DNA of 64,000 nt from Rhodocollybia butyracea (taxonomy: Eukaryota; Basidiomycota; Agaricomycetes; Agaricales; Omphalotaceae), in assembly GCA_015501585.1 (NCBI GenBank), contig JADNRY010000224.1, forward strand, positions 36,003 to 100,002, read 5' to 3'. The position numbers and the translations under genes were made by a program. Under the pieces are notes generated by a model, which was given only the letters and a program-made list of their open reading frames with translations, was not told the DNA's origin and searched no databases. Shown here piece by piece: positions 21,563 to 32,948 of this stretch (the first letter of the stretch is position 1; every line of letters begins with the position of its first letter).

Positions 21563-22327
21563 ATGCATGCTCAATCACAACTAGATAAATGTATACAAGT
21601 CTCAAGAGAGTCATTTGCAGACTTTTTAGTCAAGTTTGAAGACATTGCTAACCGCACCACTTACAATGATCCTGCTAAGCGATGGGGACTTCTGAATCAG
21701 ATCCGGCCAGATCTGCGCAACCGTCTAACAATGGTTGGCAATTTGCCAGAAACATATCAGGATGTTGTTGATAGGCTATTGGACATTGATGGCGCACAAG
21801 AAGCATTTTATGATTCCGGACTTGGGAATAATTTCAGAACTGGGAATAACAACACCCAAAATGAAAACACAAATAATCAAACCCTTGACCCCAACCAGTC
21901 AGGAAACAGCTACTCCACCTCTGCAAACACAAATTTCAATCAGAATATTCCACCTAATAATCATACAACACAAGTTCAACCACAGGACGCTACTACATCT
22001 AACACACAGACTCAAAGACCATCTAGAATGAATCACAACAGTTCTAGAAACAATTATATCAATGAGGCTTCAGCTGTAGTACAAATGGCTTGGGTCACTC
22101 AAGAGGAGTATGACCAAAGACGAGCAAAAGGGGCTTGCACTTACTGTGGTGAGATGGGCCATTTCACCAGAAACTGCCCACAACGGCACAATAATGTATC
22201 GGGTCGAGCCACATTTATGGACACTTCCAGTGACACACCAAGCAATATTACACTTGAAGTTGAGGGTGAAGTCATTGATATTGACAGCACACTCATGGAA
22301 GGAGACCCTGAAGGAGGGGAAATATAA
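21563..22327 (+). pseudogene. gag: Gag of the gag-only LTR element
   Basis: A 254-codon uninterrupted frame. The capsid C-terminal part (SFADFLVKFEDIANRTTYND..LLNQIRPDLRNRL) aligns by eye with the gag of gypsy B (FGDYIIRFEEFSTKCEYND..LIKQIRSDLREKL). An N/T/Q-rich linker follows, then a canonical knuckle CTYCGEMGHFTRNC. The first ATG is probably internal because the 5' end is deleted. The frame is still open over its whole length, although the element cannot encode enzymes, so it must rely on pol in trans if active at all. Confidence 0.8.
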
Positions 22328-23839
22328 GAATCACAACCAAGAGAACCTTCCATGGCTGAGGAAGAATAGGGGAAACCTAAGGACCAGCCATTAATTCTCT
22401 AATTTCTCTTCAACCAATTATCATCAGCACCAAGTTATTCACCTATAAAATCCTATAAAATCCAATTCAGCTCTACCTTCATCAAGATACCCATATGCAG
22501 AAGAGAAGCCACTACTGAAGACCCTTGATTAAGCCAGAGCATACTCAGCACCAATGCTGCTACCATGACACCCTAATGATTTTACGATGCCATTATTCAT
22601 GACCCATATGATCCCCAAATATAATGCCCAAACATCAGAGAACTGATCAGCTTTGATGTTCCACAACACTCAAATTTCAACTTTCAGTTGAGCACAAGCC
22701 AAAAAATGAAATGAAATAAAATTTTGCAGTCTAGAACCAATCTAGAACCATGCTAGAATTCCCTTAAGAAACTGGCAGGATGGAGCAACAAATGATGCCA
22801 AGCTCGTTAACTCTTAACCATTCAACCAGACCAACTGTGGAACTTACTCAGAAATGTTGCAAAAAACTTACCGCCACATTAACCCTATGATCTCCAACCA
22901 AATGGGGTTACTTATGATACATATTATGCCCAGAAATTGTAGCAAGAACATCAGAAAGCAGAGTAGCTTTGAAAGATGTGCAGAAGCATCGCATAACAAG
23001 GGGAAAGGAAGGAGAATACCAACAGCCTACACAGGAGTTGAATAAATACTAAGGAAGAGATATTTCCGCACCTGAGATACACCTCAGGTTAATGAGTTTC
23101 AATCTAACGGAAGATGAAAATCATTCATACCCGCTATTACACCAAAAAATACATCTACAATTCCGGGAATCTTGTATCAACATGAGATTCAACTACCAAG
23201 TCAAGATTAATGCTTACTGAAACACCGGCAGTTGAGCCCGAAATGGCACAAATATCACAAACCATGAGCTTCAGGCCCATGAAATCAAATCTCTGATTAC
23301 CTGGAAATATGCTGAATCTATCTAAATGATATACTCAGAACCTCGAGACCTAGCTTTGCCAATAATGTCAACTATTCTCAACTAAACCACCAATCAACTT
23401 GCAGCAATTGACATCAGAGTGACTATCATATCATCGATATGTAAACATATCTCCAATCAAACAATCATTTTGATTGATGGAGTTCCCATAAATCAGATCC
23501 ATGGACATAATGCACTGCCAAAATCTTTGATGTATCAGAATCATGATGTTGATGTAAAATGTCACTTGCTAGTGATAGTTTTGACGCTACCTGGCACTTG
23601 AGCAAAAAAAATTCACGTATCAGGCAAGGCCACTAACGACACCAATGACACTAATGACCAATCAATGGGCCACTCCACAATCACCAACTAAAGTCAAAAT
23701 GTGAATGAAACTCAAGACACAGATGAAAGGCAGAAATTGATTCCAGTCAACTCCTTTGCTCTGCTGATTTGATGAATGAACGTTGAACTCCCTAACTCAT
23801 ATGCAGCCTCAGAGGGTTTCGGCCTTAAGGGGGGAGTAC
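22328..23839. other. Non-coding internal region of the gag-only element
   Basis: About 1.5 kb of A/C-rich sequence lies between gag and the polypurine tract, where protease, RT, RNase H and integrase would sit in an autonomous element. I see no pol motif in any frame, only frames shorter than 65 codons. Confidence 0.75.
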
Positions 23840-24289
23840 TGTTATGACCCACATCCACATCCTATGCACCCACCTTTTTCTTCTATTAACCAACTATGGC
23901 CACTATCATTAACATCCCTACTTCACACTTATTACACACATTCATTACTTATTTGCTCCTCACACCGCTTGAGATAATGCCGCACAGACCCTTATACACA
24001 GTATTGACTCATTATTACTCAATTCCGGTTCCACTGAATGACTCAACATCAGTCAATCACGGTTCCGCTTAAATGATTCACCATCAGTCATTGCACAGCA
24101 TCCGCAGTCAGGCTGATCAATCCGCAGCATTTCCGCAGTTATGACTCAAATCTAGTCATTCCGCAGCATTTCCTAACTAGTACATATTAAACAGTATATA
24201 AGAAGGCTAGATTTACCAATGTACGGTAGACGTATTATTTTCTTAAATCCAAACCCCCACTTGTTTGCTGTTATCACTTGTGTAAATCA

Positions 24290-24720
24290 CCAGACCAACT
24301 CATTGTATATTGTTGAGCTATCTCCAAGTTACAATACACATTTATACATCTTGTTGAGCTAACTCCAAGTTGTATCCACTAATATTCACCTGTTGAGCTA
24401 TCTCCTAGTGAATACTTCTTTAATTGCCACTTGTTGAGCTATCTCCGAGTTGCAACTTCCTATTACTTGTTGAGCTATCTCCAAGTATTAGACATCACAC
24501 TCACTATTACTTGTTGAGCTATCTCCGAGTACTAGACACCACACTCACTATTACTTGTTGAGCTATCTCCGAGTACTAGACACCACACTCACTACTACTT
24601 GTTGAGCCATCTCCGAGTACTAGTTCTGATTCATATTACTGCTTGTTGAGCTATCTCCGAGGGTAATCATATTATTATTTGTCGAGCTATCTCCAAATAA
24701 TAACTTCTGTGAGTTTTGTA
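24290..24720. repeat. Minisatellite in the LTR: ten TTGTTGAGCTATCTCC units
   Basis: A ~20 bp core (TTGTTGAGCTATCTCCRAGT) occurs ten times at spacings of about 35-45 bp, the middle copies regularly 44 bp apart. It lies within the 3' LTR (23840-24896). Spacers are partly repeated too (actagacaccacactcacta). The array probably changes LTR length between copies. Confidence 0.9.
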
Positions 24721-24901
24721 TTACAAACTAGTTACTAACTTTACTTGAGTCTAGTTATTTGAGTATATATTTTTTGCCTAGCCGTTTCAACGAACGGAAA
24801 GGCTTGCTCTATAATCTCATTAATTTCTCTTATCATTTTTACTGCCAAGTTACGTACTGTGAAGGTTTGGACGAGACTATTGATCGAGTCATAACACTGT
24901 G

Positions 24902-26285
24902 CACAGGCTGGTTTTGTTCCAGGAAGGCCAATATTTGACCAAGTCTGGCTTGCAAAACTTGTCATAAACCTGGCAGAAGTAACGGAACAAGATGGGGCAA
25001 TTGTAGCATTAGACCAGTAAAAGGCATATGATAAGATAAAACATGACTACCTTTGGCAAATTTTACAAGCCTATGGCTTCCCCGAAGAATATACTAATAC
25101 AGTAAAAGCCCTATATTCCAATGCATACACTGTAGTCATGGTAAATGGAATGAAAAGTTCCACAGGTTTCCAAGTAAAGAGAGGGGTCCGCCAAGGGGAC
25201 CCGCTATCATGCTTACTGTTTGACCTTGCTATTGAACCCTTAGGTGAGGCACTCCGTCAATCCAACCTAAAAGTGATGAATATCCCCAAAAAAGCTGAAC
25301 TGCTAATTCCAACCTTCTTCGCAGATGATACAACTGTGTACCTCTCAAAGGAAGACAACTTCAGTGATCTAGAAATGATCCTAGAGGAATGGTGCCTAGC
25401 GTCTGGGGCAAAATTCAACATTAACAAAACGGAAATAATTCCAATTGGCACACCTGAATACCATGATAGACTCCGTCAACAAAGACTCTTGAACGGAGAA
25501 GATGGGGATAAAATTCCTGCACATATCAAAATTGGTGCACTGATAGGCAATGGAATATGCCAAGTCGAACCATGGACCAGAGTAATTGAATGAATAGACC
25601 AATCTCTAGCTAGATGAGGAAAAAGCATGCCTACAATGGAAGGGAGATGCCTAATCATCTCAATGATTGTGGGTGGCATGACCCAATATCTCACAAAGGT
25701 ACAGGGGATGCCCAAAGAAATGGAGGCAAAACTGGAAAAATGAATCAAAAAATTCCTCTGGGCAGAGAAAGACTTTGTCCGAGTAAATAAAGAGACAGTA
25801 GATGCACCAATCGAGAGTGGGAGACAACAAGTCCTAGACATTGTTGCCCGAAATGAGGCTATCATGGTAACCTGGCTGCGATCCTACCTCAACTTTAATG
25901 AAGACAGAGCAATATGGGCATATATTGCAGACAAACTCATAGCTAAGCATGTCCCCCAATGTGATGAGAACATTGATGAATGGTCAAAAATGAATGTCTT
26001 TCTACAATCCTGGAATGTGAAGAAGGGAGACCTCCCTCAAGACCTTAAAGACATCATGAAGGTGGCAGCAAAGTTTGGCATCCGCATGGAGGGTCTGGCC
26101 TTCTCACGAGACATCCTTTGCGAAATGCCTATCTGGCTGCACTGGGAAGCAGATGGGATCTGAACAATCCATAATAGTAAAGAAATCCGCTGTCTGCGTG
26201 AAAATCACAAGGTCAGAACAGTGGGAGAAATGGAAGCCATTGCAAGACTATTGATATGCTGACTCAGGGCTGCACACGAAAGTGG
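24902..26285 (+). pseudogene. LINE reverse transcriptase, block after the LTR insertion
   Basis: RT continues with QAGFVPGRPIFDQ, then IVALDQ-stop-KAYDKI (a TAG in place of a sense codon in the A motif). VKRGVRQGDPLSCLLFDLAIEPL and the catalytic FADDTTVYL at about 25320 follow. The thumb region runs to about 26285 with further TGA/TAG stops near 25593, 25617, 25743, 26163 and 26262. The RT is unmistakable but cannot be functional. Confidence 0.88.
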
Positions 26286-26303
26286 TGTAAGAACAAGTCC
26301 AAA

Positions 26304-27234
26304 CACACACCAACACACACACTCAAAATCAAACACAAGTTCGGAGAGTGCACGAAAAGATATAAAATTCAAAGTACAAATGCTTTTTTAGGGGTTTAGA
26401 ATACAAGGGATAGGTCTTATCTGTTAAGTTCCACTGAACTTGGGTGCAATAACTTTACTTTCTGCAGAATAACTTTACTATGCTGAACTGAATAACTTTA
26501 CTTGAGCTGCACAAATAACTTTACTTTCTTTTGTTGTTACAAGTACAATCTTTCAAATGCTATTCTGTTTCTGCTCTGCTATTCTTGCAATATAAATACA
26601 AGTTCTCTGCTAGGTGCCGAAGCGAACCCTTCACACTACTCTGGCAATGAGTGGTATAACCTGGGGAGGTGGGTGCTTGCCTTCTTCGAGTGCTTCTTAT
26701 CTCTTTTATACATGTACAGTGTAATTAAACACTTCTTCGTCATGTTTTCATGCTTTATCATGTAATAAAATCAAATGCTACAGTAGTTCCGGGTGTGCAG
26801 ACTTGGGTTTCACTAGTGGCACTATATTGTGCCACACGGAGCCGCCACAATGCCTCAACAGCGTCTATCATCATTAGTGGCACACTCAAAACATTGGTGC
26901 CACAATGCCGCAGGTATTTACGGTATCTTGTCTGATTGGCGGCATGCTCGAAACAGTGGCTGCACTATACTATAATTTGCTTTTGGAATAGTACAGATTG
27001 TACTAAACAGGTACGGCAAGCTTTAATCTGAATTCCAACGTCAATCCAACACAAAGAATGGGTTTTAATATTCAAAGGTGTGAATATATGCAACTGTGTG
27101 AGCTGACGAGAATCCAGGGGGAATCATCCTCAGTTATCAACTGTGCTTGATTCAGTTGAATGACCTTAGAATACAATGTACTGCAGCTGATTTGACCTAA
27201 TCAGTGATACTGAAACATGCCAAATCTAGCATTT
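26304..27234. mobile_element. Unidentified 931 bp insert in the LINE
   Basis: LINE coding stops near 26290 and resumes near 27236. At both borders stands the same 10 bp, CAAGTCCAAA (26294-26303 and 27235-27244), as expected for a target duplication. I see no clear terminal inverted repeat, LTR signature or coding region. The left part is CA-rich and includes four aataactttact modules (26447-26525). The duplication length would fit a MULE or a short retroposon, but neither is shown. Confidence 0.6.
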
Positions 27235-27235
27235 C

Positions 27236-28121
27236 AAGTCCAAATTAGTCTGGGGCGTATCACTATCAAGGACTGCAAGACACACAGGGCGGCGAAACTG
27301 CCGATGCGCCAGCTGCGCTTCATTGAGGGAGATAAACTGTGCATGCCCATATAAGTGCATATGGAAGGCAAGTGAGCTTCTGCAAAAGCTTCCGCAGAAA
27401 TGGAACCCAATGTCCCGGCTGCCAGAGGACTTTGAACCTGGACACATACCTGCAACTGGGTCAGAACATGCAGAGTACTTTGACTGGAGAATTACAACAG
27501 GTGGCACCCTTGCAGATGCGTTCCGAGTATTTACAAGTGGAGACAGAAGTGATAGCATACTCATACAAGAATGGGAGGCAAACGAGCTAGAGGAACTTAG
27601 ATTCTACACAGATGGGTCTTACAAAAACACTGGCAATGAAGGACCAACAACAGGGTCTGGAATTTACTGCGAGAACGACAACCAGCAAAAACCGTACCAT
27701 CAAAATCCCTGAACAATTTAAACAGAGTAACCAGACAGGTAAAATCATTGCAATCAAGGAATGTGTGAGTGGGGCGCCCAAAGATGTTGACATCTCCATC
27801 CATAGTGACTCCCAAACATGTATACAGGGACTAACAAAACACCTACAACAGTGGGAAGACAGAGATTTTGTTGGTGTGGCAAACGCATCAGAAATCCAGG
27901 CCACCATTGCAAAGCTCAGGGAACGAGAGGCAATGACAAAGCTGGTATGGGTCAAGGGCCACGCTGGGATCGAAGGAAATGAAAAAGCCAATGAGCTAGC
28001 CAACCAAGGACGAGAAAAGCTGGGATATGATGAAATTGACTTATCTGTCAAGCCGGACCTCAAACTGACAGGGGTAAAATTATCCAAAGTAACACAATCC
28101 CTTGCATACAAAGCCATCTGA
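27236..28121 (+). pseudogene. LINE ORF2: Cys-rich linker and RNase H
   Basis: The region starts with a Cys-rich segment (RRNCRCASCASLREINCACPYKC) that in fungal LINEs precedes RNase H. RNase H follows: FYTDGSY (first Asp) at about 27600, IAIKECV (Glu), IHSDSQTCIQGL (Asp) and VKGHAGIEGNEKANELA at about 27960-28000. The last motif has Asn where the fourth catalytic Asp is expected (NEKANELA). A frame change near 27700 splits the domain, and a TGA at 28119 ends the frame. The domain normally removes RNA from the cDNA hybrid. Confidence 0.85.
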
Positions 28122-28862
28122 AGAAAGAAAATGCAGACTAAGATGTACCGAGAGTGCATGAACCGCAGAGCAACAAAAATCAACTTGGGCAGAGCCCAAG
28201 CATGTGCTCCCGATATATGTGAAGCAATCCCATCTGAAGAAGCCCTCTGGAAATCGATCAGGCATAATGACTTCAGCAAGAAGTTCCAATACTTCCTATG
28301 GATGGTTATCCATAATGCATATAAGGTAGGGGACTTCTGGGACAATGTCCCAAATTTTGAACATAGAGGGAGGTGCAGTATCTGCCAAGTTCCCGAAACC
28401 ATGGAACACATCCTCTTTGAGTGCTCCTGCCCGGGTCAGAAGGAGGTATGGGAGCTAGCCCAGAAGGCATGGGAGAAGCGACCCACAGAATGGATAGAGC
28501 CCACCTTTGGAATAATGATGGCCTGTGGCACAACAAACTTTTGTGATGCGGATGGGAAAGCCCTCCCTGGTGAATCACGCCTGTACCGCATCCTTGTATC
28601 AGAAAGCGCATACTTGATCTGGAAGATGAGAAACAAACGCGTAATCAATGGGGAAAACCCACCATCAAAACGAGAAATTGAGAACCGGTGGCGATGGACA
28701 CTGGAAAGCCAGTACCGACTGGACACCCTCCTCACATCAAGCAAATACGGCCAGCGGAAACTATCCAAAGGCGTGGTGAGATCGACTTGGGTGCACATAG
28801 TCCAGGAAGATCCTAGTCCTGACCAAATTATACTGGCCGGGCCCGGGGTTTTAGTGGTGTAG
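28122..28862 (+). pseudogene. LINE ORF2: C-terminal zinc-finger region
   Basis: This 243-codon frame continues after one stop. It contains CSICQVPETMEHILFEC, the C-x2-C-x7-H-x4-C finger found at the C terminus of fungal LINE polyproteins, flanked by KKFQYFLWMVIHNAYKVGDFW and SAYLIWKMRNKRVI. The domain order endonuclease, RT, RNase H, CCHC points to the Tad1/I-like group. ORF2 ends at the TAG at 28860. Confidence 0.8.
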
Positions 28863-29178
28863 ACGGGTGGGCAAAAAAAGGCAGGGGTTTATGCAAGGTA
28901 TACAGAATTATGATTTATATTTACTAATAAAAATAGGGGAGTGGAAGGAGATGGAAGGAGAGCCTGCCCGGAGTCCCACAGACTGCCTACCTGGCAAGTG
29001 CGTAATGCATTCCCTCGGGTGGTTGAAATCTTAAAAAGTCACTCAGTCCCGTACCTTACAAACTTAACGGCCGGGAGGGGACGACAATGTGAGTCCTTCA
29101 ATGGTGCTAAGAGATTAAAGTGACAAAAGTCGCTGGTTTCTGGCAACGTTCCACAAAAAAAAAAAAAAAAAAAAAAAA
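28863..29178 (+). other. LINE 3' end and possible SINE with poly(A)
   Basis: An AT-rich 3' UTR (28863-28937) is followed by about 215 bp with a different composition, ending in a run of 24 A at 29155-29178. Within it, tggcaagtgcg (about 28994) and ggttgaaatc (about 29020) resemble RNA polymerase III A and B boxes, though both are imperfect. Either this is a tRNA-type SINE inserted next to the LINE or simply the LINE tail with poly(A). Confidence 0.35.
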
Positions 29179-30990
29179 GAGAGAGGCTACTGCTATAACA
29201 ATTGCAGTATCATTGTGTATGTGTTCTCATAGAGAGAGAACAGCTGGGATATCAAGAGTGTCTCAGACACCTGACACCCTTGCAATGCCAAGGTCTGACT
29301 TGGTTGATAGCGACAGGGATGGGATCAGGGGGAGTGGAGGCTAAAGCAGTTGGTGAGAGGCTGGAGTAGCCAAGGAACAAAAGCTGGTGCAGAGGTTGCA
29401 CAGCGGTGTGGGTGGTGAGGTCTTTGGTTTGCGAGGGGAGTGTGAGGGAGATGAGGGATGAGAAACATTTGTTCTGTAAACTAATTGGGTGAACAAATGG
29501 AAGTGCAGAAAGAGACATACCTTGTCATTGTCATAGTGGGCTTACACATGCAAGAAGAATACATGAAGCATAACCCAACTACCTTTTAGTTGTTGGTGTT
29601 GTTGGCGGCAGCAGTGGCACCGCTGTCAGCATGGAGCTACTCGATCCTGGCAACAATTTTCTCCTTGTGCGGAGTGTTTGGAGTGAGGCCTATTTTTTTG
29701 TCTCTGCCTTCCAGCCCTTTGTCTTCTCTGTAGGCTTGAATAGAGATGGGTGCAGCATCCAGACTTGAGCTCAAAGTTGACAGCAGCTTGTACAAGCTTG
29801 TGAATCTGCATTCGTTCAGCAGACAGACGCCAGGTTTCCAAGTTGTAGGCGTACTGGTATGCCAAAAAAATGTAGGTGTTTCAAGCGCTAGTTTGTAAAC
29901 AGAGCTATTCTGCAAAAAGGTTGTGGCTTGGGCGTGTGTCCAGAAGCAGTCACGAAATAACATGGCGTGAGGACTTGATGGAGAGAGTTGAGGGCGGCAG
30001 CCATCTTGGCGGAAGGGGCAGTTGATAAGTATCTGGTTGTGATGGAGTGGGTGTTGGGACTGATCCTGTGTCCCACAGTGCATGGAGCAAAGAAATGAGC
30101 GCCAAGGGTTGACAAGAATACACCCTTGGGGTTGAGCATAGTCTCAGCCTCGGACGGTGCTGATTTCTTTGAGACGGAAACACGTTGTACATGAATTTAC
30201 GCCAGTGAAAGATGGTGATGAAACTTTTAGAGAAAAGAAAATGAAATATTAGCACTGCAAACATATAGATAGCATAACGACGCACTTTGAATCCAGAATT
30301 TGAACCCAGTAGTCAAAGGCCTCAGTCTACAATCCACCAGTACATTCCCATTACCAAGTACTTCCTTCCTGAAGGACTAGGGCAGCTAGCTGAATAGGTT
30401 GGCCATAGCTTTAAAGCAAATTTGTTTGGGTGATGCCATGTGGACAATTCAGGAATAGTGGTTGTAGTGGTCGAAGAAAGAGCAAGATAAGCGCCGTATC
30501 AAACGCGGCACTACTGACTCACGCTAGCTTCAAAATGTAAGTATATACACATTGCATTCAGCACACAGATATTATGTACAGATTGGAAAACGTGTGTTTG
30601 TCTGAGAGTCAAAGTTTTGTGACAAGATTGTTAAACTACTGCTTTTTCCTTCGAGATTGCGTCAGAATCAAAAAGCATGAAGAAGCATTGATCAACACAC
30701 ATGATAATCAAGAAAAGTACTTACTAACCAAGCAATTCCAGTGAGTTATTGACCGGGGGTGGATGAGTGGAGACAGGAATAATTGCTGCAGCTACTATAG
30801 TTTCTTGATAATTTCTAAATCATAAAGGTGTGGCATCGTCTATTTTTTATAGATTTGTACTGATAAACATTTTTTTTTAGCAAGAAGAAGGAATAAAGCC
30901 CAATTTAAGTAAAGCGCAAGTTGGAGTGGATAGTTATGAGCAGGTTATGAGCGAGATCGACAATTATAACTAGGTTATCAGGTGCTCATA
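29179..30990. other. Unassigned region with possible degraded minus-strand gene
   Basis: Minus-strand frames at 29626-30139 have protein-like stretches (AYQYAYNLETWRLSAERMQIHKLVQAAVNFEL and, upstream, MLNPKGVFLSTLGAHFF). I cannot join them into a gene, and the product is unknown. 30290-30990 holds no coding signal that I can see. It ends where copia RNase H coding begins. Confidence 0.3.
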
Positions 30991-31183
30991 AGCGGACTTT
31001 GGTTAGGAACTTCTTTGCAGAGCTCAGATTCCCTCAACAAGCTCCCACTTCCTTATTTTGTGATAACCAAGGAACAGTTGCATGTACACATGACCCGCAT
31101 GCTCATAGCAAGATGAAACACATATCCATTTGAGAACACTTTATCCAGAACTGTATAGTCAAACATTATTTGGGTATTTATGT
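30991..31183 (+). pseudogene. pol: Copia element A: RNase H C-terminal part
   Basis: The reading NFFAELRFPQQAPTSLFCDNQGTVACTHDP..HSKMKHISI-stop-EHFIQ is the conserved end of copia RNase H (CDNQ and the H-rich HSKxKHI motif). The copy is 5'-truncated: nothing of integrase or RT is left upstream. After a TGA replacing a sense codon it continues to GIYV, where a solo LTR is inserted at 31184, and resumes at 32490. Confidence 0.85.
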
Positions 31184-32484
31184 GTAGGTATGCAAAAGGT
31201 GCTATAAAAGAACCTAACAAAAACACTACCGGCGCACCTAATCAGACTATCAATGTATAAGGGAGCGAGGGTGGGTTGTCAAAGATTCCTTTGAAGTTTA
31301 CTACTTTCTAAAGATAACCAAGTCAGGAGGCATCACGCTAAAAATCCCGAGGGGATGTTCTACGGAGTACTGGTCTTAGCAGTCAAGTCGAGGGCAAGAA
31401 ACTTGTCTTATTGGATAAATATATCTGACTTATATACTGAGTAGAGAGAGTTTAATATAAGAAATAGATGAAACAGATATGGAGAGAGACGGAAAGAGAG
31501 TAGAACAGAGGAATAGAGGAATCTGCCTTGGAAAGGAAACTCCAGCCTATATATGGTACACACAATAAAGAAATAGCCCATTCTTGGATATATATCAGAG
31601 GTAACATATGATTTTGTGAGGATTAACATAGTTTTAGAGTGTTTTGATCTGAGTGAGGTTTCTCCAATTACTCCACTATTCTCCGGGGTCAGGCGTACCT
31701 GTACACTTTATGACCACTTGCTGCCCGGTTTCCCTTGGATGAGTTTCATTCTACTCCTCGGATAGTTCTACCCATCCTCAGTGTAGTTAAAATTCTCTCG
31801 AGAAGGCCTGGCATCTAGCTTTCCAATGATACCACTTATGATAGCCTCGAGCAGCTGGGCTGAGTATGTACAAGTGATTCCTGATAGTCGGCTTTAATGG
31901 ATAAGACCTCCCGTGTATGATTTCTAATATCAAATGTTTCAATTTACCAAGGCTATCCCGGCGCGTAGCTTTCCGTGGAATCACTAAGCATGTTTCTACT
32001 GTTATCACGGTTACAACCGGTGCTGCGAGTAGACCTCTATGGTTTCCTTGGGATTGTTCTGGTCCATTGTTACAGACTGTAAAGTCTTCATCTTAACATA
32101 GCTCGTTGGGGGTCTTAGTGTGAGGGATGCCTTCCCTCATAATTCCTCCCCTTGAGTAACACATTGGCTTAGTACTTATCCCGCTTTGAGATGTCCTGTA
32201 GTTTAGAGAGTATACACTCTTGGGTATAAGTAGATTGACAGTCTAGCGTCAACCTCTCCAGTCAGCCCAGGTATCCTCGCTAGCTTTGCTCTAGGCTACG
32301 CTTGTGGGTGTACCTTCACAGCTCGCTGAGTATTATTGTTAAGTTCTTTGCCTCAGCAACAGCTATCATGCTCGGGCTCCGTATAGCTCTCTTATTGCAT
32401 TGTATAACATGTACAAAATGTCAAAATGTATGGTTACACACCTTGGGCCGATTTTAGGCCTAATAACGTCTCATTGATGTCATC
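31184..32484 (-). mobile_element. Solo LTR related to gypsy A, in copia A
   Basis: A perfect 5 bp duplication TATGT lies at 31179-31183 and 32485-32489, and removal restores the copia reading GIYVLNKES. On the minus strand it carries the same R/U5 landmarks as the LTR at 15067-17411: cagtatataagtcag, atttatccaataa, aatctttgacaaccc and ttttatagcacctt. Its U3 part differs from that LTR, so it is a related subfamily. No internal sequence remains, so it arose by LTR-LTR recombination. The minus-strand frame 31787-32008 is not a gene. Confidence 0.88.
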
Positions 32485-32489
32485 TATGT

Positions 32490-32948
32490 TTTGAACAAGG
32501 AAAGCTTTGCCAACATTTTCACGAAACCCCTCCACAGAACAATGCACAACCAATGGGTTAGATTGCTTAGCCTAGATAAAGATGGACGTGAGTCCGGGTC
32601 TTTACAGGTGACTCGCGGGTTTGACTCGTGGGAATACCCGTCTGACTCGGATCCGCCGGATCCAGGTACCCGTTCCCACGGGTCCGGGTCAGGTCACAGG
32701 TCACCCCTTGGGGATTTCCAGACCTTGTAATGTACAATATATGTACATTGTAAGTACAAATAGTGCCAGGTACCTGCAGGTAGACCTGTATGACCCGGAT
32801 CCGCCGGATCCAGGTACCCATTTCCCACGGGTCCGGGTCAGGTCACAGGTCACCTTTTTTTGGGTGCAGGTACCTGTGCAGCGGGTCCGGGTTTACTGGG
32901 ATCCAGACTTGTGTCCATTCTTAAGCCTAGATGCTACTCAAGGGGGGG
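32490..32948 (+). pseudogene. pol: Copia element A: end of pol, with nested MITE
   Basis: The frame reads SFANIFTKPLHRTMHNQWVR, the hallmark ADIFTKPL end of copia RNase H. It is interrupted by a MITE at 32577 and resumes after 32931 as LDATQGGVLEV up to a polypurine tract (actcaaggggggg) that directly precedes the LTR terminus TGTTAGAGG at 32949. Removal of the MITE and one duplication joins the two parts in frame. Confidence 0.85.
32577..32923. mobile_element. hAT-type MITE family 3 (347 bp), complete
   Basis: A perfect 8 bp duplication AGCCTAGA lies at 32569-32576 and 32924-32931. Termini are TAAAGATGGACGTGAGTC and the inverted counterpart of TAAGAATGGACACAAGTC. The subterminal repeats (ggatccgccggatccaggtaccc, cccacgggtccgggtcaggtcacaggtcac) occur on both sides. 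It is related to family 2 by the TAAAGATG ends and GGATCC blocks, but shorter and more GC-rich. Confidence 0.93.

Larger units (their letters stand above)
21411..24896 (+). mobile_element. Gag-only (non-autonomous) gypsy-type LTR retrotransposon
   Basis: A perfect 5 bp target duplication CTGTG lies at 21406-21410 and 24897-24901. The 3' LTR (23840-24896, 1057 bp) starts TGTTATGAC and ends GTCATAACA and is preceded by a polypurine tract (aaggggggagtac). The 5' LTR survives only as its first ~140 bp (21411-21550, itself missing 13 bp); a deletion then joins it to gag. No pol is present in the 1.5 kb between gag and the 3' LTR. It lies inside LINE RT. Confidence 0.93.

Noticed and set aside
24312..24700. 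CRISPR-like array (20 bp repeats with spacers)
   Set aside because: Spacers are themselves partly repeated and vary from ~15 to ~25 bp, the array lies inside an LTR, and the genome is eukaryotic with spliced genes. It is a minisatellite.
29155..29178. A24 run as an assembly gap or cloning tail
   Set aside because: It follows retroposon-like sequence in the expected orientation, so a genuine poly(A) tail is the simpler reading.
31787..32008. Minus-strand 73 aa frame as a gene
   Set aside because: It lies wholly within a solo LTR with a clean 5 bp target duplication.
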